A stretch of DNA of 64,000 nt. It comes from Annona cherimola. Taxonomy: Eukaryota > Streptophyta > Magnoliopsida > Magnoliales > Annonaceae. This document shows positions 1 to 9,189 of the stretch, piece after piece. The stretch covers positions 25,525,335 through 25,589,334 of the forward strand of contig CM059977.1 of NCBI GenBank assembly GCA_030490835.1, read 5' to 3'. The notes under the pieces are model-generated. The model was not told the DNA's origin. It saw nothing but the letters and a program-made list of their open reading frames with translations, and did not search any database. The position numbers and the translations under genes were made by a program. How positions within the stretch are numbered: position 1 is the first letter of the stretch; each line of letters starts with the position of its first letter.

Positions 1-862
1 CCACGAACACTACCGATTTGGGGGCCTGTTCATCCAGCCACCTGAAGGTGTTGGCGCACCTGCTTCTGGGGTCATCATCCCTTTCTCTCTGCTCCTGCTG
101 CCTAATTGGTGGGAGAAGTCCAATAGGGATGATGGGCCTCATGTGAAACTTTTTCACGCAATTCAAGAACTCCTCTTCATACTCGGGGCAGCTTCGAATG
201 GCTACAGCTGCACTCCCTTCCAGTGACAGGGCCATATATTCGGCGCCTGAAACACCCGAGGGATTGGACCTGAAAATGGCTTCGTGGATGGCGCTGGCTT
301 CATGGGGGGCGAAAGCAACCGATGTATTGAAGTCCATCCATGGTTGAGGCGACGTCAGGCTCTCTGGAGATGGCCATAACTTCTCCAGCCCATCTCCCAT
401 CATAGACTCAAAGGGCCCCATGAACGCCAGCATCGTGGCGGAGTAGATGGAGAAGAGCACATGTGGGATGCCCGATTCCTTGGCGATCCTCGACGCCCAA
501 CAGGGGAAGATGTCGTGGATGATCCAATCCGGATGATCGTGGGCGATGAACTGCTGGAAGGCCGGGAAGGAGAGGTCGAAGGCCTTCTTTAAGTACTCAT
601 CGGAGTCCTCGATGACGTCGGCGGTGGCCTCGACGCCCTCGGGGAGGCCATCCACAGGCGGCAAGGGGAGGTGGACGAAGGAGATGAGATGTGAGACGTG
701 GTGTGGGATTTTGGGGAGCCTTTGGATGTTTCTTGGGGTGGTGAGGAAGGATACTCTAATGCCAGCTTTGGCTAGTGCTGTGGAGAGTTGAAGGAATGGG
801 AGCATGTGGCCAAAGGCCAGCCATGGAAGCATCATCACATGCATTCCAATTCCATCGGCCAT
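1..862 (-). CDS. UGT1: UGT91-like glycosyltransferase, partial (first 287 codons; C-terminus off left edge)
   Basis: The frame is open from the ATG at 860-862 to the window edge with no stop or shift. It covers the acceptor-binding N-terminal half and the start of the donor half (up to about FRWLDEQAPKSVVFVA). The GT1 catalytic histidine (H19 in WLAFGH) and its partner aspartate (D117 in DWIIHD) are present. The PSPG box lies beyond the edge, so activity cannot be judged. The start matches that of UGT2, UGT3 and UGT5 (MADGIGMH). The gene is a mosaic: bases 1 to about 404 look identical to UGT2 at 3232-3635, while about 405-862 match pseudogene UGT4 much better. Upstream DNA returns to UGT2 type. 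This is the best sign of gene conversion in the window. Predicted role, from family knowledge: cytosolic transfer of a sugar from UDP-sugar to a small-molecule glycoside. Confidence 0.9.
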   Translation of the reverse strand, partial: MADGIGMHVMMLPWLAFGHMLPFLQLSTALAKAGIRVSFLTTPRNIQRLPKIPHHVSHLISFVHLPLPPVDGLPEGVEATADVIEDSDEYLKKAFDLSFPAFQQFIAHDHPDWIIHDIFPCWASRIAKESGIPHVLFSIYSATMLAFMGPFESMMGDGLEKLWPSPESLTSPQPWMDFNTSVAFAPHEASAIHEAIFRSNPSGVSGAEYMALSLEGSAAVAIRSCPEYEEEFLNCVKKFHMRPIIPIGLLPPIRQQEQRERDDDPRSRCANTFRWLDEQAPKSVVFV

Positions 863-1117
863 GGCTCTCTAATTCCCAGACGGAGCTGGACTACGGTGGG
901 AGCTGAAAATTAAATGATTAATGCGGGGTGCCGCACCTCATCAAGGATGCAGGGAGTGGTGATGGTCCTACCAAATGTCAATATATTCATGCGTTCAGAG
1001 AAGAGATAAGGCTATTAAATTACCTCATTTGTCGCTTTTGGGGCGAGGCAAACGTCGGAGAAAGATCTATGGTAAAAATTTGGCAGCCGTCCCATGGGTT
1101 ATGAATATGAGTAAAAA
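863..1117 (-). promoter_or_regulatory. UGT1 5' flank with array-shared promoter-proximal motif
   Basis: The motif GAGCTGAAAATTAAATGATT (about 900-919, + strand) followed by a GGGGT run lies 40-80 bp upstream of the ATG. Related copies sit at the same place before UGT2, UGT3, UGT4 and UGT5. Its conservation in otherwise diverged AT-rich flank suggests a 5' UTR or core promoter role. No convincing TATA box was seen. Confidence 0.45.
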
Positions 1118-1568
1118 AGATAAGGATTATTTTCAAATATACTCATTATATTTGATCTTAATTTTAAATATATCCACTATATTTTCAAATTTTCAAATAT
1201 ACCAGTTACATTTACATTTAATTTAAAAAATACTTATTCTATGAACTAATATGCCCCTCGAATTTATAATATAATTGGAAAAATTAAATATTATAACTTG
1301 TTATTGCCCTAATTGTACATAAATTCTAAATTTAAAGCGTCTTAATTTCATTTTCTTTTTATTCATTTCATCATTTATTATTTTGCAACAGGGGTATTTT
1401 ATGTTTTTTAAAAATTTTAACTAATGGTTTTTGACGAAATGTTTTTTTTTTGGGATTAAATACAAACATAGTAGGTGTATTTAGGATTTTTAAAATGTAA
1501 CTAGTATATTTGGAATTAAGGTCAAATGCAATGATTATATTTGGAATAACCCAAAAGATAATAAAGAT
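1118..1568. mobile_element. MITE-like TIR element upstream of UGT1
   Basis: About 50 bp at each end are inverted copies: TTCAAATATACTCATTATAT on the left pairs with the reverse complement of the right end near 1520-1568. The interior is AT-rich and non-coding. The same element occupies the matching place upstream of UGT2 (4344-4790), so it predates the UGT1/UGT2 duplication. The terminal pattern resembles the larger TIR families at 13738, 16678 and 9190. Confidence 0.55.
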
Positions 1569-2202
1569 AGAATAGTCTTGTAATTGTATAGAAAAGTATA
1601 CAAAATGATTATAATACAGGCTTAATAAAAAAAACAGAGTAATTAAATAGCTAAGATGCTGAGTTATATAAAAACTGTACGCAGAAAAATTGAGATTTTT
1701 TTTCTTTTTACTTTTATCTCAAGCCAAACGCACTATCATGTCTCCCATTCTCCGGAATAATATGTCCGTGGCAATTTCGTTAACAATATTGTTATATTTA
1801 CACTATGAAGTAGATCGAAAATCATATATAAATAACGAAAACACTTATATATACACTCATGGACACGTTATAAAATTAATGTTAGCATTTTTATAGAATT
1901 ACTTATCTATATAAAGATGACGTCTTAGACAATTTAAATGTATGTTAGAAATATACTTCTAGATGCAATAGATCAGTCCCTTTTAGTTATGTTTGTATGT
2001 ACGGATATACGCTCCTCGTAATTAATTACAACAAAACGATATATATTTATTTTAAAAATTTTTAGGACAACATGAATATATCTTTGAAGGATTCTATTTA
2101 TTAAAATATTTTTAAAATAACAAATTTTTTAATTTATAAGTTAAATTAGCTTTTCAAGAAAAAAATTTATTCAAGTTCCCACTTGTTGTATGTGTCAATT
2201 TT
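1569..2202. other. AT-rich flank: end of UGT1/UGT2 duplicated unit, then cassette block
   Basis: Homology to the UGT2 flank stops abruptly at about 1948 (matching about 5167), which marks one edge of the 3.2-kb duplicated unit. About 2030-2200 belongs to a block that recurs at 15225-15420, 36330-36525 and 44690-44905, always on the 3' side of a UGT copy. No gene is seen. Confidence 0.6.
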
Positions 2203-2503
2203 GGACCTTGATTGCATGCGTCGGGAGCATGCAACGCTGCTCCCGGGCGCATACACCTATTTTAAAGAAAAAAAAATTTACAATATTGTTAATTTATATC
2301 TATTCAATATGTATATAAATTTTTACCATTTTTGGAGTATTTTAGGTTTTTTATTTATTTTTAAAAATCAATGGCATTTTACGTAATTTTAACCTAAAAT
2401 ACTCCAAAAATGGTAAAAATTTATAAACATGTTAAATACACTTAGATTAACTGTTTTATAAAAAAAAAAATTTAAAAAAAATGGGTGCATGCAATCAAGG
2501 TCC
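2203..2503. mobile_element. Mutator-like MITE (301 bp, 17-bp TIRs)
   Basis: The terminal inverted repeats GGACCTTGATTGCATGC (2203-2219) and their complement (2487-2503) enclose an AT-rich palindrome. The flanks read GTCAATTTT and GTCAATTTC, an imperfect 9-bp target duplication typical of Mutator-like elements. The paralogous block near 36500 lacks the element. About ten relatives with the same interior (TTAATCTA...ATTTAATATGTGTATAAATTTT) occur in the window. Confidence 0.75.
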
Positions 2504-2662
2504 GTCAATTTCCCCATCTGCAAAAGTAGATATGTGAAAACAAGCTCATCATCTTTTGTTTCTATTAAAAAAAAAAAAGTTCATCATCTTTTGCAGCCAT
2601 CATATACATGGACATTGATTATTTGGGGGCAAAATACTGATTTGGTAAGGCATGATCCATTA

Positions 2663-4093
2663 TCATCTTTTGGACTTGACGAAGTCGATGAATTTATCCA
2701 GGTAGTCTTGGTGAAGCTTTTGGTCTGCGAAAATGTCCTTCATTTCCATGGCTCTACTCCTTAATCTCTTTCCTTCTTCTTCAACCATTGCCCTCTTCAG
2801 CGATCGAGCGATCGCATCCCCGTGGAAAGACCCATCATCTCTGTTCACTGATACTTGTATGGCCAGGCCTTTGTCCACCAAATGCCGTGCATCCAATGTC
2901 TGAATGTTTGCAAGCGGAAGCACGACCATAACGTGCCCGTGCTGGAGGGTCTCGATAATGGAGCTCCACCCAGCATGGAACAGAGATCCACCTATGGCTG
3001 GATGGGCCAAGATCTCCAGCTGCGGCACCCAACCCATGTAGATGTTCCCTCGAACACCTACACGCCTCTCGAATTCAGGTGGAAGGAAGCTGCTGATAGT
3101 ACTCTCTTCATTGCCTGCTGCAGCCCAAACAGGCCTCCTGAGTGCCCAGAGAAATGGCAATCCACACAGCTCAAGACCATGGGCAATCTCGTGCACTTGA
3201 TCTTTGCTCAGCTTGCATTCACTGCCAAAAGCCACGAACACTACCGATTTGGGGGCCTGTTCATCCAGCCACCTGAAGGTGTTGGCGCACCTGCTTCTGG
3301 GGTCATCATCCCTTTCTCTCTGCTCCTGCTGCCTAATTGGTGGGAGAAGTCCAATAGGGATGATGGGCCTCATGTGAAACTTTTTCACGCAATTCAAGAA
3401 CTCCTCTTCATACTCGGGGCAGCTTCGAATGGCTACAGCTGCACTCCCTTCCAGTGACAGGGCCATATATTCGGCGCCTGAAACACCCGAGGGATTGGAC
3501 CTGAAAATGGCTTCGTGGATGGCGCTGGCTTCATGGGGGGCGAAAGCAACCGATGTATTGAAGTCCATCCATGGTTGAGGCGACGTCAGGCTCTCTGGAG
3601 ATGGCCATAACTTCTCCAGCCCATCTCCCATCATAGCCTCAAACGGCCCTGTGAACGCCAGTATCTTGGCAGAGTAAACGGAGAAGAGCACATGTGGGAT
3701 GCCGGATTCCTTGGCGATCCTCGACGTCCAACAGGGGAAGACGTCATGGATGATCCAATCCGGATGGTCGTCGACGATGAACTGCTGGAAGGCCGGGAAG
3801 GAGAGGTCGAAGGCCTTCTTTAGGTACTCATCGGAGTCCTCGGTCCCGTCGACGGTGGCCTCGACGCCTTGGGGGAGTCCATCCAAGGGTGGCAAGAGAA
3901 GGTGGACGAAGGAGATGAGATGGGAGAGGTCGTGTGGGATTTGAGGAAGCCTTTGGATGTTTCTTGGGGTGGTGATGAAGGAGATTCTAATGCCAGCTTT
4001 GGCTAGTGCTGTGGAGAGTTGAAGGAATGGGAGCATGTGGCCAAAGGCCAGCCATGGAAGCATCACCACATGCATTCCAATTCCATCTACCAT
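2663..4093 (-). CDS. UGT2: complete UGT91-like UDP-glycosyltransferase (476 aa)
   Basis: Intronless GT1-family enzyme of normal plant UGT length. The N-terminal acceptor domain has PWLAFGHMLPFLQLS (catalytic H19) and PDWIIHD (D117). The C-terminal donor domain carries the 44-residue PSPG box from W355 to Q398. The UGT91 assignment rests on the TTPRNIQRLP region and the C-terminal IARSLKRAMVEEEGK pattern. In the PSPG box, H373, G375, W376, E381 and final Q398 are kept. The usual Cys-Gly-Trp-Asn is Ala-Gly-Trp-Ser (A374, S377), and the penultimate acidic residue that normally contacts the sugar hydroxyls is Ile397. Family role: cytosolic glycosylation of specialised metabolites, often branching an existing sugar; the substrate is unknown. 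The ATG (4091-4093) is conserved across the array. Strongly GC-richer than its flanks. Confidence 0.93.
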   Translation of the reverse strand: MVDGIGMHVVMLPWLAFGHMLPFLQLSTALAKAGIRISFITTPRNIQRLPQIPHDLSHLISFVHLLLPPLDGLPQGVEATVDGTEDSDEYLKKAFDLSFPAFQQFIVDDHPDWIIHDVFPCWTSRIAKESGIPHVLFSVYSAKILAFTGPFEAMMGDGLEKLWPSPESLTSPQPWMDFNTSVAFAPHEASAIHEAIFRSNPSGVSGAEYMALSLEGSAAVAIRSCPEYEEEFLNCVKKFHMRPIIPIGLLPPIRQQEQRERDDDPRSRCANTFRWLDEQAPKSVVFVAFGSECKLSKDQVHEIAHGLELCGLPFLWALRRPVWAAAGNEESTISSFLPPEFERRVGVRGNIYMGWVPQLEILAHPAIGGSLFHAGWSSIIETLQHGHVMVVLPLANIQTLDARHLVDKGLAIQVSVNRDDGSFHGDAIARSLKRAMVEEEGKRLRSRAMEMKDIFADQKLHQDYLDKFIDFVKSKR

Positions 4094-4343
4094 GGCTATC
4101 CCAGACGGAGCTGGACTCGGGTGGGGAGCTGAAAATTAAATGATTAATGCGGGGTCCAGCCCGTTATCAAGGATGCAGGGAGTGGTGATGGTCCAGCCAA
4201 ATGTCAATATCTTCGTGCGTTCAGAGAAGAGATAAGGCTATTAAATTACCTCATATGTCGGTTTTGGGGCGAGGCAAACGTCGGAGAAAGATCTATGGTA
4301 AAAATTTGGAAGCCGTCCCATGGGTTATGAATATGAGTAAAAA
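4094..4343 (-). promoter_or_regulatory. UGT2 5' flank with shared promoter-proximal motif
   Basis: GAGCTGAAAATTAAATGATT followed by GCGGGGTCCAGC lies about 30-75 bp from the ATG and matches the copies before the other UGTs. The flank is closely similar to that of UGT1 (863-1117), with short differences around the GGGGTCC part. Function is inferred from position and conservation only. Confidence 0.45.
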
Positions 4344-4790
4344 AGGTAAGGATTATTTTCAAATATACTCACTATATTTGATCTTAATTTTAAATATATT
4401 TATTATATTTTCAAATTTTCAAATATACCAACTATATTTGCATTTAATCTAAAAAATACTTATTCTATGAACTAATATGCCCCTCGAATTTATAATACAA
4501 TTGGAAAAATTAAATATTATAATTTGTTATTGCCCTAATTGTACATAAATTCTAAACTTAAAGCGTCTTAATTTTATTTTCTTTTTATTCATTTCATCAT
4601 TTATTATTTTGCAACAGGGGTATTTTATGTTTTTTCAAAATTTTAACTAATGGTTTTTGACGAAATGTTTATTTTTGGGATTAAATGCAAAAATAGCAGT
4701 GTATTTAGGATTTTTAAAATGTAACGAATATATTTGGAAGGTCGAATGCAATGATTATATTTGGAATAACCCAAAAGATAATAAAGATAA
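4344..4790. mobile_element. MITE-like TIR element upstream of UGT2 (copy of 1118-1568)
   Basis: Same ends and interior as the element before UGT1, with scattered substitutions and small indels. It was carried along in the tandem duplication and is not an independent insertion. Confidence 0.55.
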
Positions 4791-5737
4791 AATAGTCTGG
4801 TAATTGTGTAGAAAAGTATACAAAATGATTATAATACAGGCTTAATAAAAAAAACAGAGTAATTAAATAGCTAAGATGCTGAGTTATATAAAAACTGTAC
4901 GCAGCAAGATTGAGATTTTTTTTCTTTTTTACTTTTATCTCAAGCCAAACGCACTATCATGTCCCATTCTCCGGAATAATATGTCCGTGGCAATTTCGTT
5001 AACAATATTGTTATATTTACACTATGAAGTGTATCGAAAATCATATATAAATAACGAAAACACTTATATATACACTCATGGAAACATTATAAAATTAATG
5101 TTAGCATTTTTATAGAATTACTTATCTATATAAAGATGACGTCTTAGACAATTTAAATGTATGTTAGATTGATATACAAGTCTAATAATCATATTACGTT
5201 GATTTTATATCTTCCTTTAAGCAAGGCCCATGTGTGTACTTGATTTTGAAGTAACTTTAGTGATGTTTCTTTAATGTGAATGGAGATCATGGCTCTAGTC
5301 CAGACTCCAAAATGAGGCTTCACTTATGCATACGGATGTCAAAAACTTTAAGTATGTTTGATAACAAGGGAAAAAAATTTAAGTTGTAAGAAAATTTTTT
5401 GATAAAATTAGAAGGTAATGTGATATGATAAAGGTAATGATTACAAATAAATAAATAAAGATAAAATAAATAGGACAACAGATAAAAAGATGAGAAAAAT
5501 AATTAAAGCGTAGAGCTTATAAAAGAAAAATAAAGTAGTTAATTAATTAAGATATAGCATCACATCTAAACGATACAGGAAAAAGGAGAAAATTTTCTTT
5601 TTCTTATTACCAAACTGTGTTAGTTAAACGAATGGGTGCAGCAGATTTTAATTTCGTCACAAAAATGAAAACCATTTGAGCATGCATGATTCACCTTAAT
5701 TACGTGCAATATGCACCCTAGCATATCTTGTAGATAA
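4791..5737. other. AT-rich flank with edge of tandem unit and a Tourist-like remnant
   Basis: Homology to the UGT1 flank ends near 5167. Beyond it the sequence joins an AT-rich block whose relatives lie at 25960-26600, 35590-36300 and 41915-42500. About 5350-5625 resembles a decayed Tourist-like MITE (GTATGTTTGATAAC ... ACCAAACTGTGTTA). No gene is seen. Confidence 0.5.
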
Positions 5738-6245
5738 TAATAAGGAAAATTTTATATATACACCCATGAATCCTACTCTCAATTCTAGTTATATTTGTGA
5801 ACTTTTAAAATTTTAAAATATACTTTTATATTTTGCCCAAAACTTATTCATATTCATGTCGTTTAGAATCCATCAAATGAACTTTTAATTCTAAGTTAAA
5901 ATAAAAAATATGTTCAAGTATTAATTATGATTATATAGCTAAAAATTTACATTCTAATAAATTTTTAGCACTTTTATGATAATATATTATTTGAATGTGA
6001 ATTTTTAGCTTCGAGAAAACTAATCCCAAATAATATAAGAACATGCGCAAATTCATCATTGTATAAGTGGGCTAATGGCCCTTTTAATACATCCCTAATA
6101 ACAAAGATATGAATGAATTTTGGGCAAAATAGGAGAATATTTAAAAAATTTTAAAACTCATAAATATAAATAAAATTAGAATTAACAGTCATGAGTTTCA
6201 CAAAAAAAAGAATTAAGAGTCACGAGTATATGTAAAATTCACCCT
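5738..6245. mobile_element. Palindromic MITE-like element
   Basis: The left arm (about 5740-5870, with TTTTGCCCAAAACTTATTCA) reappears inverted in the right arm (about 6105-6245, with TGAATTTTGGGCAAAATA). The interior is non-coding. Exact ends and target duplication were not resolved. Confidence 0.5.
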
Positions 6246-6647
6246 AATAACAATTATTAAAGGGAGAACCTATTAATTCCAGGTAGGGATTTCATAATAT
6301 GTAAAAAATTCTCTCACTCATTTCTATAAGATTTTGATGTAATTTGATATCTTAATTACTTAATCTCCTTATTTTCTATATTATTATTTCAATCACTTTG
6401 CATATATTTTTACAAAACTATCTTATTTATTTTATCTTTTCTATCATCATTCTTATTCATAACTCCTATTATATTGAATCACTATCTAACTTTTTAAAAA
6501 TATTGACTAAAATTTTCTCACTTTTTTAAATTTTACCAAAGGAACGAGTAATTTCGTCAAAATGGGGCAAAAATGAATTGTTAACAGGTCATATCATAAA
6601 TAATGTCATATACAATAGACGGTTAATTATCAAAAAAAAATTTGATA
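6246..6647. other. AT-rich cassette block, no gene
   Basis: Poly-pyrimidine stretches ending in GGGGCAAAAATGAAT. The same ending recurs near 12730, 36160 and 42390, so this is part of the duplicated upstream arm of the UGT units. Nothing coding is seen. Confidence 0.5.
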
Positions 6648-6885
6648 AGTATATTTACATACATCTCAACACATATTGAAGTTCTGAGACATTCATACAA
6701 ATCGGGAGACACAGCTCCCCTAGGAAATCTGGAAACACGGCTCCACTAAAGAATTAGGAAGACACAACTTCTACCAACCGAACAAGAGACCAACTGCTTC
6801 TACAATAATTTTTCTTCGAAATCCTAAGGTGGGATTCGAACTCTAGACCTCTACTCCTACGCTCTACCAACTCTATTGGGAGAAG
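6648..6885 (-). mobile_element. tRNA-derived SINE
   Basis: On the minus strand a tRNA-like head has an A-box-like TTGGTAGAGCGTAGG and a B-box-like GAGTTCGAATCCCACC (complement of about 6828-6870). The body has repeated blocks (GGAGACACAGCTCC and variants) shared with the SINEs at 14203 and 21902. The head differs from those two copies. Ends are approximate and no clean target duplication was found. Confidence 0.6.
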
Positions 6886-7078
6886 ATAAATTAATACTTT
6901 AAAAAGAAGAAGGAAGAAATGTATTGAAAATAAGAAAAGACTTCCTGAGAGTGCATAGATTCTCTCTCTTCAAGCCCATCATTGGCTTTGGACTGATTGG
7001 GAAGGCATGATACATTACCATCTTTTTTCTTTTCTTCTTTTTTTTTTTTTTTTTATTTTGATGATCTATACGTTACCA

Positions 7079-8512
7079 TTAACATCTTCTGGACCTGAGG
7101 AAATCGATGAATCTATCCGTGTAGTCTTGGTGAAGCTTCTCGTCAGCAAAAACACCCTTCATTTCCGTGGCTCTACTCCTCGATCTCTCCCCTTCTTCTT
7201 CAACCATTGCCCTCCTCAGACATCGAGCGATCGCATCCCTGTGTAAAGACCCGTCATCTTTGTTTACTGGTACTCGAATTGCCAGGCCTTTGTCCACCAA
7301 ATGCTGTGCATCCAAGGTCTGAACGTTAGCAAGCGGGAGCACGACCGCTACGTGCCCGTGCTGGAGGGTCTCGATAATGGAGCTCCACCCAGCATGGAAC
7401 AGAGATCCACCGATGGCTGGGTGGGCCAAGATATCCAGCTGCGGCGCCCAACCCATGTAGACGTTCCCTCGAACACCTACCCGCTTCTCGAATTCAGGTG
7501 GAAGGATGCTGCTCATAGTACTCTCTTCATTGCCCGCTGCAGCCCAAACAGGCCTTCTAAGTGCCCAGAGAAATGGCAATCCACATAGCTCAAGACCATG
7601 GGCAATCTCGTGCACTTGATCTCTGCTCAGCTTGCTTTCACTCCCAAAGGCCACGAACACTACCGATTTGGGGGCCTGCTCATCCAGCCACCTGAAGGTG
7701 CTGGCCCACCTGCAGCAGCGGTCATCATCCCTTTCTTTCTTCTCCGGCTGCCTAATTGATGGGAGAAGTCCAATGGGGATGATGGGCCTCTGGTGAAGCT
7801 TCTTGAGGCAATTCAAGAACTCCTCTTCCAACTCGGGGCAGCTTCGAATGGCTATGGCTGCACTCCCTTCCAGTGACAGAGCTATGTGGTCGGCAGCTGA
7901 CAGACCCGAAGCGTTAGGCCTGAAAGTGGCTTCATAGTAGCCATTGGCTTCATGGGGTCCGAAAGCAACGGATGTCTCGAAGCCCAGCCAGGAAGGAGGC
8001 GACGTCAAGCTCTCTGGGGATGGCCATATCTTCGCTAGCCCATCTCCCACCATAGCTTCAAACGGCCCCAGGAACGCCAGAATCGCGGCAGAGTAGATGG
8101 AGAAGAGCACATGCGGGATGCCCAATTCCTTGGCGATCCTCGACGCCCAACAGGGGAAGATGTCGTGGATGATCCAATCCGGATGGTCGTGGGCAATGAA
8201 ATCCTGGAAAGCCGGGAAGGAGAGGTCGAAGGCCTTCTTTAAGTACTCATCGGAGTCCGCGACGACGTCGACTGTGGCCTCGACGCCTTCAGAGAGGCCA
8301 TCCACAGCCGGCAACGGAAGGTGGACGAAGGAGATGAGATGTGAGAGGTGGTGTGGGATTTGGGGGAGCCTTTGGATGTTTCTTGGGGTGGTGACGAAGG
8401 AGACTCTAATGCCAGCTTTGGCTAGTGCTGTGGATAGTTGAAGGAACGGGAGCATGTGGCCAAAGGCCAGCCATGGAAGCATCACGGCATGCATTCCAAT
8501 TCCATCGGCCAT
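7079..8512 (-). CDS. UGT3: complete UGT91-like UDP-glycosyltransferase (477 aa)
   Basis: Same fold and landmarks as UGT2: H19 in WLAFGH, D117 in DWIIHD, and the PSPG box from WAPQLDILAHP to PLANVQ with HAGWSS and a non-acidic penultimate residue (Val). The open frame continues 64 codons upstream to 8704. The start is placed at 8510-8512 because MADGIGMH is the start in all paralogues and the upstream codons encode nothing conserved. It is the most diverged complete copy in the acceptor half (for example GFETSVAFGPHEANGYYEATF), where substrate choice is made, so its substrate may differ. The 3' end sits after a poly-T-rich insertion (7021-7056) absent from the paralogues. Confidence 0.92.
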   Translation of the reverse strand: MADGIGMHAVMLPWLAFGHMLPFLQLSTALAKAGIRVSFVTTPRNIQRLPQIPHHLSHLISFVHLPLPAVDGLSEGVEATVDVVADSDEYLKKAFDLSFPAFQDFIAHDHPDWIIHDIFPCWASRIAKELGIPHVLFSIYSAAILAFLGPFEAMVGDGLAKIWPSPESLTSPPSWLGFETSVAFGPHEANGYYEATFRPNASGLSAADHIALSLEGSAAIAIRSCPELEEEFLNCLKKLHQRPIIPIGLLPSIRQPEKKERDDDRCCRWASTFRWLDEQAPKSVVFVAFGSESKLSRDQVHEIAHGLELCGLPFLWALRRPVWAAAGNEESTMSSILPPEFEKRVGVRGNVYMGWAPQLDILAHPAIGGSLFHAGWSSIIETLQHGHVAVVLPLANVQTLDAQHLVDKGLAIRVPVNKDDGSLHRDAIARCLRRAMVEEEGERSRSRATEMKGVFADEKLHQDYTDRFIDFLRSRRC

Positions 8513-8830
8513 GGCTACCTGGAGCTCTGTTCTACGCCACTTACACGTGGGAGCTGAAAACTGAATGATTGATGTGGGGTCCAACATCTCAATAAGGACA
8601 ACAGCTGAAAAATTGCATGATTGGTGTGGGGTCCAGCATATCATATGTTCCATTGGGTGCGAGGTCAAAAAAAGTGGGAAGAAGACACCGGAGTCGTGAC
8701 ACAACGTTAGTCACCCGAGCGCAGCTGCCTGCTGCCTTTAGTCCAGGCGTCGAATCCTGAGACACTAAAGCGCAGACGTCACAAAAAAAGAAAAAAAAAG
8801 GAAGAAAATCCAAGGCGAAATTTTTTTAAA
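8513..8830 (-). promoter_or_regulatory. UGT3 5' flank with the shared motif duplicated
   Basis: The array-wide motif (AGCTGAAAA...AATGATT...GTGGGGTCCA) occurs twice here, at about 8552-8586 and 8603-8639, roughly 51 bp apart. Other copies in the array show it once. Downstream similarity to the UGT4 flank (21765-21887) includes GAGCTCTG and AAAGT-GGGAAGAAGA. A regulatory role is inferred. Confidence 0.45.
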
Positions 8831-9189
8831 AGGGTGTGACGTGTTACACATGAGTAACTATTTTTTATTGGTAATATACACTTATAACATCATAATTAAG
8901 TAACTTTGGAATCCTCACAGGGACTTTTCCAACTCTCATGTGACGGAGAAATTTTTTATAAATGCCCGCACCAAAGGAGAAATATGTAAAACTCTCACAA
9001 TACAAGGAAAAAAATGAAAATATGAAACCCGCGTCAAGTGGGAATCCAAGACGCAAAATGAATAAAATATAAAAATTAATAATATAAAAAGTAGAGTATT
9101 ACCAAATTATATTAAAAAATGTGAGAAATTTTGATTTTACTTTTACTTCATGCCAAAGATGTTAACCTGTGTGTATCAGCTTGTATTAA
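8831..9189. other. AT-rich spacer, no gene
   Basis: Low-complexity AT-rich sequence. About 9110-9180 (TTTTACTTTTACCTCATGCC...CTAACATGT) recurs near 12225-12260, 22990-23030 and 34575-34610, so it is part of the duplicated upstream arm. No coding signal is seen. Confidence 0.45.

Noticed and set aside
2855..3457. 200-codon plus-strand frame antisense to UGT2, and similar long antisense frames over UGT5 and UGT6
   Set aside because: They follow from the codon bias of the GC-rich UGT coding strand; the same shadows appear in every paralogue and resemble no protein.
8553..8590. TCP-factor site in the GGGGTCC part of the UGT promoter motif
   Set aside because: The text GGACCCCAC is close to the consensus GGNCCCAC but does not match it, and copies in other UGTs vary at these bases.
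8513..8704. N-terminal extension giving UGT3 541 residues
   Set aside because: The extra 64 codons lie in promoter-type sequence shared with non-coding flanks of other copies. All paralogues start at the MADGIGMH-type methionine.
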